Shown here: piece after piece, positions 21,524-33,100 of the stretch
Layout of the letters: each line of letters begins with the position of its first letter
Numbering within the stretch: the stretch's first letter is position 1
Assembly: GCA_029339195.1 (NCBI GenBank)
Contig: JAPTJF010000075.1
Coordinates: forward strand, 64,185-128,184
From: Micractinium sp. NFX-FRZ
Lineage: Eukaryota; Chlorophyta; Trebouxiophyceae; Chlorellales; Chlorellaceae
DNA length: 64,000 nucleotides
Direction: 5' to 3'
Program-made: the position numbers and the translations under genes
Notes under the pieces: model-generated
What the model was told of the DNA's origin: nothing
Database searches by the model: none
What the model saw: the letters and a program-made list of their open reading frames with translations, nothing else

Positions 21524-23520
21524 TCACGAGGAGGAAGGCTGCGACGCGGTGGCTGAGGCGGCAGCCTGCCTGCGGAGGCACTCGGCCTTGTGTCCAGCCT
21601 TCCAGTGCGCACGGCAACACTCCATGCTGCAGTATCGCACGCTCAGGCACCTGCGGGTGGGCCAAGAGAGCGGGCCAAGCAGATAGATGTGTTGGGGCCA
21701 GCAGGGGTGTAGGACAGGATGTATCGTTGAATCCATGCATGCATGCAGCTCATTTCTTGCCATGGCCAACTCAGCCCTCCATGCCTCTTATCACGTCTCC
21801 CTCCTGGTTCTGCGCAACCCCACTGGTCGCGCCAGCCCATGTAGACCGCTCACCCAGCGCAGCGGCGCAGGTGCTGGGTGTTGCCGCAGCCCTCAGCTGC
21901 ACACACCCTGGGGATGCGAGCAGGGGGCGCTGCTGGGGCGGCATGTGCCGGCGCTGCCGCCTCTACGTCTGCACCTCTCGACTCGGCTGCCGCCTCTGCT
22001 AGATCAGGCTGCACCTCGCTGTCGGCTGCTGCTGCTGCTGCTGCGCTGTCGTCGGCTGCTGCTGCTGCGCTGTCGTCGGCTGCTGCTGGCGCCTCCTGCT
22101 GCAATGCCGACGACAGCTGCTCTGGCACCAGACCAGATTCGGTCAGGCTGGCGGCGGCCGCAGCTGCTGCGTCCCTGACACGCTTGCTTGGGCTGCCTTG
22201 GCCCAAACGCAGAAGCAGCTGATGGCCGCCGGCAGCGACTACGGCAGCTCCGCTGGTGCTCGGGCTGCTTCGAACAATAGTGCCCAGCGCGCAAGCTGCT
22301 TGCTCCTGCACAGTCTCACTGCTGCTGCCGAGGCACTGGATCAGGGCTGGGATGGCGGCTGCTGCCACGCTGGCAGCCTCGCTGTCAACGGCAACCCTGC
22401 ACAGCGCCGCAAGTGCTGACGCCCGCACCGCGTCACTGGCGCTGTCAAGGTGCAGGGCCAGGGCAGGGATGCCGCCTGCTGCCGCAATGGCGGCACTGCG
22501 CTCGGGGCTGCCACTAGCAAGGTTGTGCAGCACCTCAGCAGCACCTTTGTGCACATCTTCGCTCTTGCTGTGTCGCAGGCACCGCAGCAGAGAGGCAATG
22601 CCGCCTCCCGCCGCGATAGCGCGGCTGTTTTCTGGGTTGCAGCTGGAGAGGCTGCACAGCGCCTCGGCCACGCGATCCTGCACATCCTCGCTGCGGCTGC
22701 TCTCAAGGCACTGCAACAGGGCGCTCACCCCCCCTGCCTCTGCAACGGCCGAGCTGCTCCCAGGGCTGTCAAACGTCAGCATCCACAGAAGCCCGGCCAC
22801 GCACTCCTGCACTAACTCGCTGCCACTGCTGCACAACAGACCCAACAGCACAGGGATGGCACCAGTTGCTGCGATGGCCGCCTTGTTGTCGTGGCTGCCG
22901 TTGGCTACGTTCCAAAGCGCCAGTGCTGCCCCTGACTGCACCGCTTCGGCGCTGCCGCGGCTGAGGCACCGGGCCAGGGCTGGGATGGCGCCGGCGGCTG
23001 CCACAGCACCCCTGATGTCGGGGCCGTCACGTGCTAAGGCGCGCAGTGCTGAAGCTGCAGAGCACTGCACCGCCTCAGAGCCGCTGTTCAGCCTCAGCAC
23101 CAGGGCTGGGATGGCGCCGGCGGCAGCAATGCCTGCCGCCACGCTGGGGCTGCTCTGTGCAATGCAGGCAAGACACTTGCATGCTTCGGCCTGCACGCCC
23201 GAGCTGGCGCCGTTGCCGACCAGGTGCACCAAAATGGGGATGGCCCCCGCCTCCACGATGGCCGCCTGCCCCTGGGGGCTGCCGCTGGCGAGCTTGCGCA
23301 GCGCTGCGCACGCGCTCATCTGCCCCTCCGCATTGCTTGCGCCGCTGAGGCACCGCACCAAGGGTGGCGCGGCGCCCGCGGCAGCAATGGCTGCTCTCGC
23401 ATCCTCACTCCCATCCGCGATGGTGCACAACAGCCGCGCCGCAACCTCCCGCTCGGTTTGGCTGCGCCCCTGGCGCAGGCGCCGCACCAGCACTGGGATG
23501 CTGCGCGGTGATGCTGACAT
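21524..23520 (-). CDS. Armadillo-repeat protein with C-terminal MYND finger (1)
   Basis: 597 aa in two exons: 23520-21854 and 21650-21524. Almost the whole first exon is a tandem array of about ten armadillo-type repeats of roughly 42 residues, with the pattern AIAAAGAIPAL...L.SGS..VQ..AA.AL..LA.GSPE. An Ala/Asp-rich linker follows. The protein ends in a MYND zinc finger with the Cys/His ligands in place: CAAEGC, then CAGCLSVRYCSMECCRAHW, then KAGHKAEC. The single intron splits the finger after CAG. ARM solenoids and MYND fingers both mediate protein binding, so a scaffold or adaptor role is likely; no enzymatic domain is present. It is paralogous to the next gene upstream (24426-26023) with the same architecture and the same intron position. 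Confidence 0.9.
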
Positions 23521-24210
23521 GCCGCTGCTTGTGCACTGCCCACAGGGGGCAACCCCGGCCTGGGCTCGGCGGCTGTTGAACCTGTAAATTAAGCGCCATG
23601 AGAGGCGGCGGCATCAGAGGTGGGGGCAAGGAGGTGGGCCAAGCGGCCAGGGCGGGGCATGTGGGGTGCCAGGGCGGGCAGCGTTGGCGGGCGGGTTGGG
23701 CAGGGTGGCAAGGTCGGCTGGGGGCCCGGCGGCCCATGCTAACGTGCAGCGCAGCTCAGCACAACGCCCTTACAAGAGCAAGAGCCCCCATGCGCTCACC
23801 CCCGGACGTCCGAAGTCTACCAGCGGTGTGGGGACGCCGAATGAGCGCTACACCCCGTGCCTGAGCACCCTGGATAGCGACTGATTGCGTGGGCACGCTG
23901 ATGTGGCGGGAGAAACCGCGCCCAAGGGGAGTGGGGAATGCCGCCGCTCTGGCGCAGCGCAGGCAGCAGCGGCGGGGCGGGTCCTTTGCCCTGGCGACTG
24001 TGTTGGTATGCCGGCACACACACGTATGGGCAGGTATTGTTGACATCCATCCCGGCACCCACATGCACCTGATGATCAGCTAACAGTGCCACCGCCTTGC
24101 TACCGAAGCACTCTGCCTGCCACCGTGGTAGACGGCACACCTGCTGCTGAGATGGGTGCACCTGCAGCTGCCTGGCAGCTAAACACATATATTTGACCCA
24201 CTGCATAACA

Positions 24211-24215
24211 TTACA
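24211..24215 (-). terminator. Candidate TGTAA poly(A) signal, ARM-MYND 2
   Basis: TGTAA on the minus strand about 210 nt after the stop. Tentative because the motif is short. Confidence 0.4.
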
Positions 24216-24345
24216 TCGCCTTCCAACGGAGGACGAAAACCAAGCAGCGCACAGCTACGGGCTGCGCTTCCACGGGCAGGAAGGCCAGCGGGCACACATG
24301 TGCTGGCTGGCAGCGCATGCAGGGGTCGACCCATTGCACCCCCCG

Positions 24346-24396
24346 GCAAGCGCCCTCTACTAGACAAGCGCCCTCTACTAGGCAAGCGCCCTAGTA
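24346..24396. repeat. Three-copy 18-bp tandem repeat
   Basis: The unit CAAGCGCCCTCTACTAG recurs twice intact and once truncated (CAAGCGCCCTAG), immediately downstream of the ARM-MYND 2 stop, in its 3' UTR. Confidence 0.85.
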
Positions 24397-24425
24397 AGAC
24401 CGCTTCCTGTTATGGACCAGAAGGA

Positions 24426-26023
24426 TCACGCCGGCTGTGGGGCGGCCTCTGCTGCGGCTGCGGCCTGCAGGCGCCGGCACTCAGGCTTGTGCGCCTTCCA
24501 GTGGGCGTCCCTGCACGCCTCGCCGCAGTACCGCACCGCCCGGCACCTGCAGGCAGGGGGGCAGCCCAGGCGGGGACCATGGGTGCAGTTCAGGCGGGTG
24601 GTTACGAGATTGTCGGCAGCAGCACAGCTCTTCGAAGCAATGCAACTGCCCGTCACGGCAAGCAGCAGGTGCCCGCCAGCCTCCCCGCTCACCCGCTGCA
24701 CCGGCGCAGGTGCTCGCTGCCACCGCACCCCGCCGCCGCACACACCCTGACCGCAGCAGCCGCAGCAGGTGCGGCGGCAATTGCTGCAGCCGCCGCTGCT
24801 GCAGCTGCGCCCGCCGCCTCCACTGGCCCATCTGCCGCCAGTTGGGGCTCTGCGCTGCCGGCTGCATGCAGGGGCGCGGCGCCTTCCCCCTCTGTGCTGC
24901 CATCAGCTGCCGCCGCCTGCTGGATGCGGAGAACCCCAGCTTGGCACAGGTGGTGGAAAGCCGCCGCAGCGGCCTCTCGCACCGCCCTGCTGGCGCTGCG
25001 GCGCTGCAGCTGCAGCAGCGCTTGGATGCCGCCGGCAGCTTCGATGGCAGCGCACTCGCCAGGGGTGGCGAGGGTGTGCAGCGCCACCACTGCTTGCTCT
25101 TGCACCTCCTCGCTGCTGCTGCCGCTGTTGATGCACTGGATGAGGGCTTGGATGACTGCCGCGCCATCGGTTGACCCATCACGCAGGTCACCTCCAGCAA
25201 TCAAGCCCAGTGCTGAAGCCGCCTCGGCCCTCGAAGCGCTGCTGCTGCTGCTGCTGAGGTGGCGCACCAGCAAGGGGACGGCGCCAGCTGCCGCCATGGC
25301 TGCCCTGCTGTCGGGGCAGTCGTGCGCTAGGTTGTACAGCGCCGCGGCCGCTGGCGTGGCGACCTCGTCGCTGCTGCCCCCGCCCAGGCAGTGCACCAGG
25401 GCAGGTATGCCATCGCATGCTATGATGGCCGCGCTGTGGTCACCGCTGACATAGGACAGCTCACGCAGCGCGCTTGCTGCCGCCCTGACCAGCGCCGCGC
25501 TGCCGCCCCGGCCGAGGCACCGCACCAGGGCGGGAAGTGCGCCTGCCTCTGCCACAGCCGCGCTGCGCTCCTCGCTGCTGTCTGCAAGGCTGCCTAGCGC
25601 TTGCGCTGCTGCCGTCTGCACCTCCTCGTTTGCCCCATGCGCCAGGCACCATGCCAGCATTGGGATGCCGCCAGCAGAGGCAATGGCTGCCCGCCGCTCC
25701 TGACTGCCGCGCGTCAGGTTACCCAGCGTGGCCGCTGCTGCCGTGATCAAACCCTCGTCGCTGCCCCGCTCCAGGCAGCGCACCAGGCACGGGATGGCCC
25801 CTGCTGCGGCAATGGCGTCGCACAGCTCACAGCCTGCCCCCGAGAGGCCCTGCAGCGTCCTGGCCGCTATCGCCTGCTGGACCTCGCTGGGGCTTTGCAG
25901 CAGGCACTGCACCAGGAGGGTGATGCTGCTGGCCTGCACCCTGCTCCGCTCCGGTCTGCGGTTGGAAGCCTGGGCCTCCCTGCGCCGTGCCGCTTGCACG
26001 ACCTTGCGGCGGTAGGCTTGCAT
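24426..26023 (-). CDS. Armadillo-repeat protein with C-terminal MYND finger (2)
   Basis: 483 aa from the chosen start, in two exons: 26023-24693 and 24546-24426. Around seven ARM-type repeats are followed by an Ala-rich linker and a MYND finger (CAAAGC, then CSGCRAVRYCGEACRDAHW, then KAHKPEC). The intron splits the finger exactly as in ARM-MYND 1. I chose the start MQAYRRKVVQ at 26023. The open frame extends to an ATG at 26212, which would add 63 residues rich in Arg and Ser/Pro; that extension could be a transit peptide, so the start is uncertain. It has fewer repeats than its paralogue but is otherwise the same design. It is likely an interaction scaffold; partner unknown. Confidence 0.87.
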
Positions 26024-27181
26024 TTTCAGAGGTAGATCTGATGCCTGAGCCGAATTTGGGCGCAATTTGTGGGGGCGTGCGGATGCGGAAATGTGTGAGG
26101 GCAGAGTCAGCAGCAGGCGTGCCCGTCGGCGCCGACAGAAGGTGAATGGACAGCGCCCTGACAGCGGCGGGTTGACTTGCAGCGGCGGCCTGTGCGATTG
26201 AACGCGCATCACTAACGAGGTTCCCCACGCTCTTCGAACCTAAGTCGAGTCTCTCAAAGAGCCTCAAGTGACCCGCACCTCGAGCTAGACAGGTCCGGCT
26301 CTGCGATGGCGCTGCCGACAGGTTGGGCGGCGGCAAGCGAACAATTGAGCAAGAGGATGCAATGATTGTCTGCGGCAGCGGCTGCGGACTGCGGCAGAGA
26401 CGATGCGACGCGCATGCTGGCACAGCGCCCACAGCAGGGGGCGGCAGCACAGGGCGGTGGCCGCCGCAGAAATAGATGTTGTCAGTCTTGTTCTCACTTG
26501 AAATCTTGTGGTGTAAAAGGGCTGTTAGCTGGTGCAGTGACTGCAACACATCCCCACTTCCCTCGCAAGCCAGACGAAGCAACCAACGGTTGAAACAGCA
26601 CAAGTGGGTTGGCTCGCTGCCGGGTGCCGCTGCAGCCAGACACGCCGCACAATCGTCCCAGGCCTCCCAGACAGCCTTTCCACTGGTGGTCACAATGTCG
26701 TGTGAAGCAGGATTGAGGGGCTTAAAATTCGAACAGTTGGGCAGGGAGGAAAGCAGGCAGGCTGCCAGGCAGGTCATGTCAGAGAGGTGGCGTTGAGGGC
26801 GGCGGCGGATGGGGCAGCAACCCGGACGCTCGCACGAAAGAGATTAAGTCAGGTCAAAGGCGGCAATTGCAGCTGCGAGAGAGGGAGGCACGCCGCAGGC
26901 GTCTGTCGGCGCTGAGGCGGCACAAACAGGGGAGAAGCGTTTGCTGGCATGAAAGAGAAGCAGAGGACGGGGGAGGGCCCAAAGGGGTAGTTCAGCAAAG
27001 AAGAAGCCTGCCAATGCGTGGGAAAGCTGCGCTGCAGGTCTTATTGCTAGCGCCGGGGTGCCGGGGGCCTGCAGCGAGCGGGACCCAAGGGCTGGCCAGC
27101 CACCAGGACTGGCGACCGGCAGCAGGCGCGGTGCCTCAAGGCGTGCCAGCAGCCCAGCAGGGGCGGCATCAAGCGCCACGC
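26024..27181. other. Intergenic: ARM-MYND 2 promoter and CHS 3' UTR
   Basis: Both neighbours are on the minus strand. The region is less GC-rich around 26450-26720. It has no supportable gene. The in-frame extension of ARM-MYND 2 to 26212 falls here. Confidence 0.5.
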
Positions 27182-30100
27182 CTACTGTGGCTGGTCAAAG
27201 GGGCCCTCCGGCCGCACCCGCCGCCGCACAGGCGAGGGGCTGGCGTCGCTGCGTGGCGTGTAGCTCTCGTCCGACATGTGCTCTGCGAGTGTGGAAGGAA
27301 GGGGCAAGGGGTGAGCGGAGAGGCTCCAGAGTTTGGCAGGGCGCAAGCCAAGCCACCAAGATACCACCTCCCCAGTTGCCTGATGCCATTCAGCCACCCT
27401 CCTCCGCCTATCTTGCTTAACCCCGTGACTGCATACCCCCTGCCGCTTGCCTGCCCCCTCGCCCCTTGCAGTCGACCCCTCCTGCCTGCGCTCTCACCCG
27501 ACTGCGGCAGGCCGCCCACGTGCATCTGCCCCGCCACGTAGCCGCGCGCCGACCCCGGCTGGATGGCAATCTCCACCTCGCTGCCCGTGGGGTCGCTGGA
27601 GTAGAAGCTCTTGACAGACCCCAGCCCCTGGGCGCCCGCAGCCGCCGCCACGTTGTTGCCGCTGGGCGTGCGCTGCAGGCCGGCGCCCTTCTTCTCGCGG
27701 TCGCGCCCCGTGAAGCGGCGGATCCAGTGGCACACGATGAACAGGATGGAGCCGCCCACCTGCGGTGGCGAGGCAGGCGCCGGGGGAGGGAGCAGGGCGG
27801 GAGAGGGTGAGGACCAGGTGGGTGCAAGTCCGCACGCACGCGGAGGTTCCAAGCACGCAGAGCCGGGGCAAAGGTTGACAAAGTTGGCCCTCTCCACCAT
27901 GCCGCAGCTCCCAGCCCCCCACTCCTCTCGAAACAATTTCAGCCAGCCGTTCCCCCCCCTCACACGCCCCCCTGCCCCCACCTGGAAGATGATGATGATG
28001 CACAGCAGGATGAACATGATCTGCAGGAAGTAGGTGTAGCCGTAGTGCATGGTGCACACGACGTGCGCGTCGTAGCCGTTGGTGGTGTTGCTGGGCATGG
28101 GCAGCCACAGGCGGTCAAACTCCTGCGCAATGGGGCGGGGGGGCACAGGGCGGGGGGTGGTTGGCACAGGGCGCAGCTGGGAAGCATGAGCTGGGCACAA
28201 TCATAGTTAAGGCGAGCAGCTCCAGGCCATTGCTGCTGCTGTCTGGATTGCCTGGACGGCAGGTGGAGGCGGCAACGGCGGCAGGGAGCGAGCGGCGGCG
28301 GCAGGGCGCAGGCGCGTTCCGTCAGGTCGGCAGCACGGTGGGGGGCACAGGGCGGGGGGTGGTCGGCACAGGGCGCAGCTGGGAAGCATGAGCTGGGCAC
28401 AAGCTGGCAGGGCAGGAAGGCGCGCGCTCCATAACCCCGCTCCATGCCACTACATGCGTCCCTGCCTGCCTGCCTGCCTGCACGTTCACCCGCTGGCTCC
28501 ATTGCTGCACCACGCCCGCCCGCCCCTCACCTCCAGGGTGGCTGACGAGTTGATGCCCATGGACTGGTGCAGCCAGTCGGAGAACTTGGGCATGGACTGG
28601 TCGATGTTGTTGAACAGCTCGGTGGCGTTGGCATACACGGTGCACGAGGAGCCGCGCGCGCAGTTGGACTGCAGAGGGGCAAGGGGGCGTAGGGCGGAGC
28701 ACAGGTTGGCACACTTCAACAGGAGTGGTGGTGGCCTGCATGCTTAGCCATATCCAAAGCCCCTGAAACCCCTGCCTTGACCTGGGCTTCCCCAGGCTGC
28801 CCCAGGCTTCCCCGCTCCTCACTCCATGCTGCGCAATCCCAACACACCTGCGCGTCGCCGGTGACCAGCATGGGGTAGTTCTCGGGGAAGCCCTGCAGGC
28901 CGTGGAAGGGGTAGAGCGCCTCGCCGCGCTGCAGGATGGTCACCGCGGTCTGCAGGGGGGCCCCGGGAAAGGAAGGTGGACAAGCCCAGTCGGGTGAGTT
29001 CAGAGCTGTGCACGTCGGGACCCACCGCCGGCAGCAACGCTCCAGGCAGCTGCCCACCAACACACCACACCCACCCGTGTATCCCCATGCGCCACCACAG
29101 TCTCCCCAAACAACCGAAAGCACATCCCCTCTCTTGCCCTCCCAGTCTCACCTGGATGAGGTCGGCCATGACCAGCGCCTTGTCCCCCTCCACCGCCTGG
29201 CTCTTGATCGCGTTCACCGCCATCTCGCTCTCCGTCATCGCGCACGTCTCCCAGGTGTAGTTGGAGAAGATGGTGGCGGCGGCAACAAAGATGACGTTGG
29301 TGCTGACCCAGGCAATGAGCAGGTAGGAGGAGAACGCCTGGCAGGGCGGGGAGGGAGGGGCGGGTGGGGGGCAGGTGGGGGAGGCAGGTGAGGGCGGGGG
29401 GCAGGGCAGGGCAGGGCAGGGCAAGTGAGCGGAGCACGCGGCGCAGGCAGCCATGGGTGCAAGTGGGGCCTGGCACCAGGTTGGCAGGACGAAGGCAACT
29501 TAGGCGGCTGGCAGCCAGGTGGCGGCGCAGGCCTGCTCCTCATCACCCCCCTGGCATCAGCAACAGGCGCCCCGTGTTCACGGCCCCACGTTCACCACAC
29601 TCACCCGCATCTTCTGCTCCTTCTTCTGGTTATAGGCGATGATCGTCTTGGTGTCCGTCAGGTGGTTCTGCACCTTGCTCATCGCCTCCCAGAAGGCCTT
29701 GGACGTCTTGCTGGGGCGGACCTGCGGGCAGGGGCAGGGAGGAAGGGGCGTGAGTCAGGAGCGCATTGCTACCCAGGCTGGGAGGGGCGCAGACCGCAGC
29801 CAGGGGCCGCAGCCAGCCAGCCACAACCCTCTAGTCAGCCACACCCGCACAATGCAAAGTTGCTGGCCCAACTGCTCCCCATCCGTTGACTGGCGGCAGT
29901 TGGCTGGGCGCCCACCTGGTATGCCAGCGCCTTGGAGGCCATCTTTTTGGCGTCGTGGTCGGCGTGCTTGGTGTCCAGGTTCTTGGTGCCCCACGAGATG
30001 TCGTCGGCATTGCAGAAGGCGTAGACCTGCAGGACAGAGAGCAGGGGTCAAGGAGGGTGGCAGGGGTCAGAGGGGCAGGGGGCGCGGTTGGTGAGGAGGG

Positions 30101-33100
30101 CCGCACACGGCACGGCACGGTGCCGCTGCGGTGTCCAGTCCAGTGAGCCAGGCAGCTGCCTCTGCTGGGGTGGGTGCCCCTTGGCTCTACGCATGCCCTG
30201 CACCCACCACGCTCCCTGCTGCACCCCTGTCCAGCCCAACTCCCAGCAGCCCAGCCCCTATCCAGCCCCAACCGCCCCCGGCCCGCACCTGCAGCATGTT
30301 GAAGAACACGGGCTGCATGACCCAGTACTGGAAGCCGGCGCCAATCATGGCCAGGATCTCGCCGTGCAGCAGCGCCGTCAGCACGATGCCCCCCAGCGCC
30401 GACATGAGGATGGCCACCACCAGGCCCAGCTTGTCGGAGGAGATGCCGATGAAGGAGTAGTCGGTGTTGGTGATGAGGAAGCTGCACGGGGGAGGGGAGG
30501 GGAGGGGGGGAGGAATGAGGTGGGACAAGCGGCTGATGGGGAGGGGGCGGGAGGGAACCATTTGCGAAGGGCGGGAGGGAACCATTGGCGAAGGGCGGGA
30601 GGGAACCATTGGCAAAGCTTAGCCACCGACACGGCTTCCCCGTGCAGCTTTCTCCAGACGGACTGGCATCCAAGGGACAGCACTCCCCAGCCACCCCAGC
30701 CGTGGTGCACACCTGATGGACACGCCGGTGAAGACGAGCATGTAGAGGCAGAAGTAGATGGCGCAGAATGAGTGGATCTTCTCCACCGCCTCAGGCTTGT
30801 TCTTCAGGTTGATGATCAGCTGCAAGGGCAGGAGGCGGGCGGGGCGGGGGGTGGTGAGCCGACAGCGGTGAGGTCCACAGGGCGAGCCGGGGGGGCGCAA
30901 TAAGAACCGTCAGTCAGTCTGACCAGGCGGACGCAGCACAGCCGCAGCCCTTGCGCCTGCTCTCTGCTCATGCACAAGCGCGCTCAGCCCGCCACGGTGC
31001 CGGCCTCCGGCACACAGGTGTCTAGTCACCCACCCATTCATTGCATGCACCCACCTGGACGATGATGAGGAAGAGGTAGAGCAGCTGCACCACGTTGCCA
31101 ATGGCCACCAGCCAGCCTGCTCCATCAAACGCCACCTTGAGCAGCATGTAGAGCAGGACGTAGAAGATGCCGATGCCAAACCTGTGGACATAGTGGGGGC
31201 CGGGGAGGCAGGGGTGAGCGAGAGCTTGCAAGGGCGCAAGAGGGGGCAGCGCAGGGGGAAGGGGGCATGTGTCGGTAGGCAAGCACATGCAGGCTGAATT
31301 CTTCACTCTGCCTCCAGCATATCTTGGGCCCAACTGCCTGCCCCTCATCCCCTGCCCCCGACCCCCACCCACCCTGCACGCTCCCACCCCGCTCACCAGG
31401 TGCCCACAATCATGTTGACGGTGAGGTACATGAACTCCGCGGTCAGCACCAGCTTGCGCATCACGCTGTGGTTGCTCTCCGTCCAGATGCGCCCCATGTT
31501 GCCCAGCGCGTACAGCATGGCAAAGAAGGTGCCGTTGAGCCAGCGGCGGCGCTGCTTCATCAGGCCCGTCAGCTTGGTCACCGCGTCCGCCTCAGCCACC
31601 GCCTCCTTGATGTACTCCAGGCGGTACGCGGCACCCTGCGGGGTGTGGGGGACAGAGAGGGGGCAGGGAGGTGGGTGGCTGGGGTGAGAGAGCGGAGGTG
31701 GACAGGCTCGGGGAACGTGGCAGGGGCAGAGTGCAGGGCCCCTTCCACCTACGCCCCACCCCACCTACATCATCCTTGCACTCAGCACCCGAGCAGGTGA
31801 CACCGCACGCACTATCCACTGCTTCCTCACCTTCTTGGCCACCACCTCAATGCACAGGATGCGGTCCTCCGCCAGGAACATGTTGGCCTCAAACGCGTTC
31901 AGCTCCGCCTGGCTGTACAGGCCGTAGAAGTACTTGCGCAGCGGCTCGCCCTGCAGGGGGGAGGGGTTGGGAGAGGGTTGCAAGCAGGATATGTGAGGCA
32001 GAGGGGGCGTGGGGTTAAGGGGAAGGCAGGGAGAGGCAGTGGCGGGACAAGGGGCGACAGGGGACGGATGCAGAGGTGGTGGGCCTTGACTGGCTGACCA
32101 ACAGACTGGAGGGGCAGAGAGTCGACATGCCTTCACGGTGCACTGCAACCCTTGCACCAGGCTGCCCATCATACGCCGGGAAGACCCAGGGCAACCCGCC
32201 TCCCTGCTGCACTGCAACTATTGCACCAGGCCGCCCATCATGCAACCCCGCCAGCAGCGCTAGCTGACCCCCGCCCACCTCGACGGCGGCCCAGCGGAAG
32301 GCGCAGAAGGCGCCGGGCAGCACGGTGAGGAAGCCGCAGATGGACTCAATCGGCTTCTGCAGCAGGTGGGACACCTTCCACTCGCAGAACTGCACCGCCG
32401 TCAGGAAGGTGCGGTAGGGGCGCTGCACCGTCAGCTCGCCCGTCAGCGCGCCCACGTCGGGGTAGCGCAGGAAGTGGGTGGCCACAGACTTGAGGGCGCT
32501 GGGCAGCGGCTTGGTGCCTGCACGGCAGGGCAGGGAGAAGCAGGGGTTGGGTGGCGCTGCTGTCAGCAGGGTGGTGCCCCAGCGCCTGGACCCGCCTGCC
32601 CACCACAATCCTTGCCTCCCAGCGCTGCGTGCACCTGCTGCTGCCCACAGCCCGCTGCACCCCTCCCATGTCACGCACCCGCATCGAACAGGATGCAGTA
32701 CTCGGGCTGCAGCAGGTAGCAGAAGGCGTCAAAGTACCAGCAGTGCGAGTCCAGCTTGCCCTTGTTCTTGCCCTTGGTGGCAAACATGATCTGCAGCGGC
32801 GGGTAGTTGTCCAGCCCCGCATACTTCTTGAACCTGCGGGGGTAGCAGGGGGGACATAGGGGCAGCAGGGACGGTGGAGGGCGGGAGGGCAGAGGGTGGC
32901 AGCATGGTTGCAGCAGCAGGGAAATGTACTGCACCAGCTGCCCGGATCAGGCTATGCTGATGCTACAACCCTGCCATGCCTGCTCAACGCCTTCCGGAGA
33001 GCGCCAGCACCTCGTGCGCATCCTCGCCAAAGCCCAATAGAGACACTGCCGCTGCTGACCCCGCCGGCTGCAAGCCCGACACCAAGCCCGCCCTCCCCCC

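Larger units (their letters stand above)
23521..24425. other. Intergenic between the two ARM-MYND paralogues
   Basis: Promoter of ARM-MYND 1 and 3' UTR of ARM-MYND 2. It contains a TGTAA on the minus strand (24211-24215) and three copies of an 18-bp unit at 24346-24396. No gene is seen. Confidence 0.55.

Noticed and set aside
22256..23587. 443-codon plus-strand frame opposite ARM-MYND 1
   Set aside because: Antisense shadow of regular ARM repeats; the minus-strand reading gives clear armadillo repeats and a MYND finger.
26024..26212. N-terminal extension of ARM-MYND 2 starting at 26212
   Set aside because: Open and in frame, but the paralogue has no such extension and its composition differs; kept only as an alternative start.
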